Part shown: positions 6,801 through 7,752 of the stretch, piece by piece
Numbering within the stretch: position 1 is the stretch's first letter
Layout of the letters: each line of letters starts with the position of its first letter
Assembly (NCBI GenBank): GCA_031282565.1
Contig: JAITDL010000035.1
Coordinates: 1 to 7,752 of the forward strand
Length of the DNA stretch: 7,752 nucleotides
Reading direction: 5' to 3'
From: Puniceicoccales bacterium
Lineage (GTDB): Bacteria; Verrucomicrobiota; Verrucomicrobiia; Opitutales; JAIRLM01
The notes under the pieces: generated by a model
The model's database searches: none
What the model was told of the DNA's origin: nothing
The model's input: the letters and a program-made list of their open reading frames with translations, nothing else
Translations under genes and position numbers: made by a program

Positions 6801-7752
6801 CTATCGTGCTAACTCTCTCAGGCAAACAAGGTAACGACGAAGCATGGGGAGCTGATTCCGTAAACAAAGATTACGTCTACGACAAACGCGGCTGGGCAAG
6901 GGCACTTTCAATTGGCAATGGCTTCCAGCTAAATGTTGGAAGAACGAGAATTTTGGATTCCTATGGCAGAGAAACTGCGGACTCCATAAGTTACGGCGGG
7001 AAGACTGATCCAAGCTATTGGGCTGGAACTGTAAATCTCATTGGCGCCGTAGCACGATCGCCCGAACTCGCCTGTGCCGGCTCAAGGCCGGAAAACACTA
7101 CCCTGCGCATCGACAATGGCTGGATTGTAAAATGTTTCGGGCCGGTGAAAGATCTGCGCACAATAGATCTAATTAACGGCTGTTTGGCACTCGTAAACTG
7201 CGACGCAAGCGAATCTCATATTAAAAGCGATAGTGAAGACGATGACCACTGGAGTGTTTTTTTGGATGCCGCCAGATCGCTGGAGGCTGGTCTTGCAATC
7301 GTCGACGGCGATAAATTCTACCGCGGAGGGATTAACGAGGCTGATCTCTATCCGGACCGCGACGGCTACGTGGAACTTTCCTACGAAGGCTACCCCGTGC
7401 GCGGATCGCTGACAATGTCCAGCGGCGATAGACTTTTAGTGCACCTAAATTCCAATGCATTCAATTTCGCGGAAAGCTATGATAGCCTTTTCGCGTCGGC
7501 CGCAGCTGGAACTATCTATTTGGCAGGCGAAAATGAGATGCTTTTCCTCGAAGACGGATGGAACATCTCCTGGGGTGATATCCCACTTCCATGGAACGCG
7601 CTCCTCCTGGTTGCCATAGGCGAACCACATACGCCACATAGTGTCGTCAATGGACTGTCATTTGCCTACGCCGGAACCTATGGCGTTAGCGATGACCCCA
7701 GTGGAGACGGCCCACTCCTAACTGGTAAGGGGAACAAGACCGTCGATCTATT
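3716..7752 (+). CDS. Very large secreted repeat protein, family unrecognised; 3' end beyond the window
   Basis: An uninterrupted frame of 1345 codons runs to the right edge with no stop, so the protein is longer than what is seen. Residues 1-34 look like a Sec signal peptide: Lys7 and Arg14, a hydrophobic core at 15-26, and possible cleavage after Ala34 in S-A-T-C-A. The mature part is rich in Asn, Gly, Ala, Ser and Asp and is built from two diverged modules (about residues 75-655 and 696 to the end). Each module contains short repeats anchored on a C/K-N-W-S/T motif, then GGWxNEDMRFYFN, GNGFQLNVGRTR, LIGAVAR and YPVRGSL blocks. This layout suggests an extended beta-rich surface protein or autotransporter passenger; any barrel or anchor would be outside the window. 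It holds 23 cysteines, one in the signal peptide. The start at 3716 is preferred because it gives the full signal peptide, though only a weak CAGG lies upstream. The function is unknown; adhesin-like is an inference. Confidence 0.85.
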   Translation, partial: MEPVSGKAVTSPLRLFLLASAMALSMSSPSATCAVVGGISLTVGYPSDPEEIVYDSDHGTQGVDFSERIIAGNSSYGIRFTGASDIKSSIIDAGGTVILNVDKDAGIFIGNEDAVTPGAYRTAIDFNGLSGATANPVSITFYEDGSHEISAYLNGVGCAGLGAGAAWNTCPEPFNWWYIGGMKNSAVSVTSSACAATYGLGLSAASDFPDSSFCNWTFGKFLSGNSICAVAKETNPSATAYATTFGAAYVNTVKESQFKNWSVEFSGNQTIAALAYCNNDGFNVAANCLGGWTNEDMRFYFNGEGSEDETPKVQVVGARFSAINFVTGAVYPDHPVVPFEPIAPKPKPPQQILRQAPLDASWISYVDLSFSSNQDDTRAISMGNGFQLNVGRTRAMEDGSETDSSKAGGGETASVNHGVLNLIGAVARTPYLTASGVAPSDTVMRIDGGWTVNCFGNVRDLRNIDLIDGKLVLVNANPGDKNWHVFEEAANAFERSVAIRGPLAIYRGAGNGDDGGGDNYYVALDHSHYPVRGSLSISESDTVTFHIPENSIGGDYDQDKLYPLRAAGTIELLGAENGMINFETGWNFNLDTESLASGQSDMANCAFIVLVEAPAGTDENAIGGLNFGHLNGEYMISSAEGFGFKDDASVSLSRAAKTIKSIPDEFALYWFTNPVLSGLALAPRSDETLAGFRDNTYGIKLSGTDTNFPNEIILDKGGHNLYVTISVCDPMLTNGDYGIKFGDSLKNIHWKASLDLKFTNESNSQAAVLKVTADGDKATVIDFNGLNGTEKFPICVTFDPDNWNNEISARATNDNYGNAVVFGGCSITGSANSYNNWKVGGLKNSNILAAGTARAAAFGASYVDGTPNSFCNWSIDGVSGCAAATSVYNFDSLVALTVFGAADAHGNQTNSFCNWSFNNFQDGNSICALAYGGRLLPNVAAFGPGYAGDATMKGSFKNWSAEFSGSQTIATLANGLSSSSVAVNCLGGWANEDMRFYFNCVARDKETNPTVNIAAVKLSSVNPNGSSESIVLTLSGKQGNDEAWGADSVNKDYVYDKRGWARALSIGNGFQLNVGRTRILDSYGRETADSISYGGKTDPSYWAGTVNLIGAVARSPELACAGSRPENTTLRIDNGWIVKCFGPVKDLRTIDLINGCLALVNCDASESHIKSDSEDDDHWSVFLDAARSLEAGLAIVDGDKFYRGGINEADLYPDRDGYVELSYEGYPVRGSLTMSSGDRLLVHLNSNAFNFAESYDSLFASAAAGTIYLAGENEMLFLEDGWNISWGDIPLPWNALLLVAIGEPHTPHSVVNGLSFAYAGTYGVSDDPSGDGPLLTGKGNKTVDL
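4235..4621 (+). repeat. Short C/K-N-W-S/T repeat array in copy A
   Basis: Units of about 40-45 residues start at FNWWYIGG (Trp176), SFCNWTF (Trp216) and QFKNWSV (Trp261), with a diverged closing unit at MRFYFN. Each unit continues with a small-residue G/S-N-x-(S/T)-I-x-A core and ends in an A-x-x-F/L-G-G/A turn. The regular length and the aromatic/cysteine anchor suggest stacked beta coils, which is inferred from pattern only. Confidence 0.75.
4706..4785 (+). other. Proline-rich linker within copy A
   Basis: Residues about 331-357 contain many prolines, including P-K-P-K-P-P-Q-Q, and join the short-repeat array to the GNGFQL half of copy A. Such segments usually act as extended flexible spacers. 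Copy B has a different, proline-poor sequence at this point, so the linker is specific to the first copy. Confidence 0.6.
5801..7752 (+). repeat. Long protein module, copy B (runs to the window edge)
   Basis: Second copy of the large module: TYGI (5801) and a second DYGI (5921), IDFNGL (6056), short repeats centred on Trp837, Trp873, Trp915 and Trp959, NCLGGWANEDMRFYFN (6665-6712), GNGFQLNVGRTR (from 6914), LIGAVAR (from 7037), YPVRGSL (from 7391) and GLSF (7652). It has one more short repeat than copy A, an acidic insertion (S-D-S-E-D-D-D, around 7220-7245) and no proline-rich linker. Its end is not determined because the window stops. Confidence 0.8.
6212..6712 (+). repeat. Short C/K-N-W-S/T repeat array in copy B
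   Basis: Units start at SYNNWKV (Trp837), SFCNWSI (Trp873), SFCNWSF (Trp915) and SFKNWSA (Trp959), spaced 36, 42 and 44 residues apart, then close with MRFYFN. The unit at Trp915, with its GNSICALA core, matches the Trp216 unit of copy A, and Trp959 matches Trp261. The Trp873 unit therefore has no counterpart in copy A and is the extra one. Confidence 0.75.

Overview
The window reads as a bacterial chromosomal segment. All supported genes lie on the + strand. The gene-anchored calls are a complete pyruvate, phosphate dikinase gene in the middle, two small overlapping unrecognised genes at the left edge, and a very long repetitive reading frame that starts after the dikinase and is still open at the right edge. 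The long product has an apparent Sec signal peptide and tandem-repeat architecture typical of large surface or autotransporter-like proteins, which suggests a Gram-negative host. A member of the Planctomycetes-Verrucomicrobia-Chlamydiae group is one possibility, but that is a low-confidence impression and no phylogenetic marker here proves it.

Layout. Positions 2-713 hold two short alanine-rich genes that overlap by 11 bases and look translationally coupled. Positions 714-919 are intergenic, with two GC-rich hairpins followed by T-rich stretches (probably transcription termination for the upstream pair) and a weak promoter candidate. Positions 920-3622 are ppdK, full length with all catalytic motifs. 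Positions 3643-3683 carry a strong, probably bidirectional, intrinsic terminator that insulates ppdK from what follows. Positions 3716-7752 are one uninterrupted frame of 1345 codons without a stop.

The long frame is the most unusual part of the window. After the signal peptide it is built from two diverged copies of a module of roughly 650-700 residues. Each module holds an N-terminal part, a run of short repeats of 36-45 residues anchored on an (F)-C/K-N-W-S/T motif, a nearly invariant GGWxNEDMRFYFN block, and a C-terminal part with GNGFQLNVGRTR, LIGAVAR and YPVRGSL blocks. The second copy carries exactly one more short repeat than the first. The protein is also unusually rich in cysteine for a predicted secreted repeat protein. 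I do not recognise the family.

Functionally, ppdK is a central-carbon enzyme (pyruvate/PEP interconversion with PPi). It appears transcriptionally separate from both neighbours, and nothing in the sequence links it to the repeat protein. No tRNA, rRNA, CRISPR array, insertion sequence or attachment site is visible.
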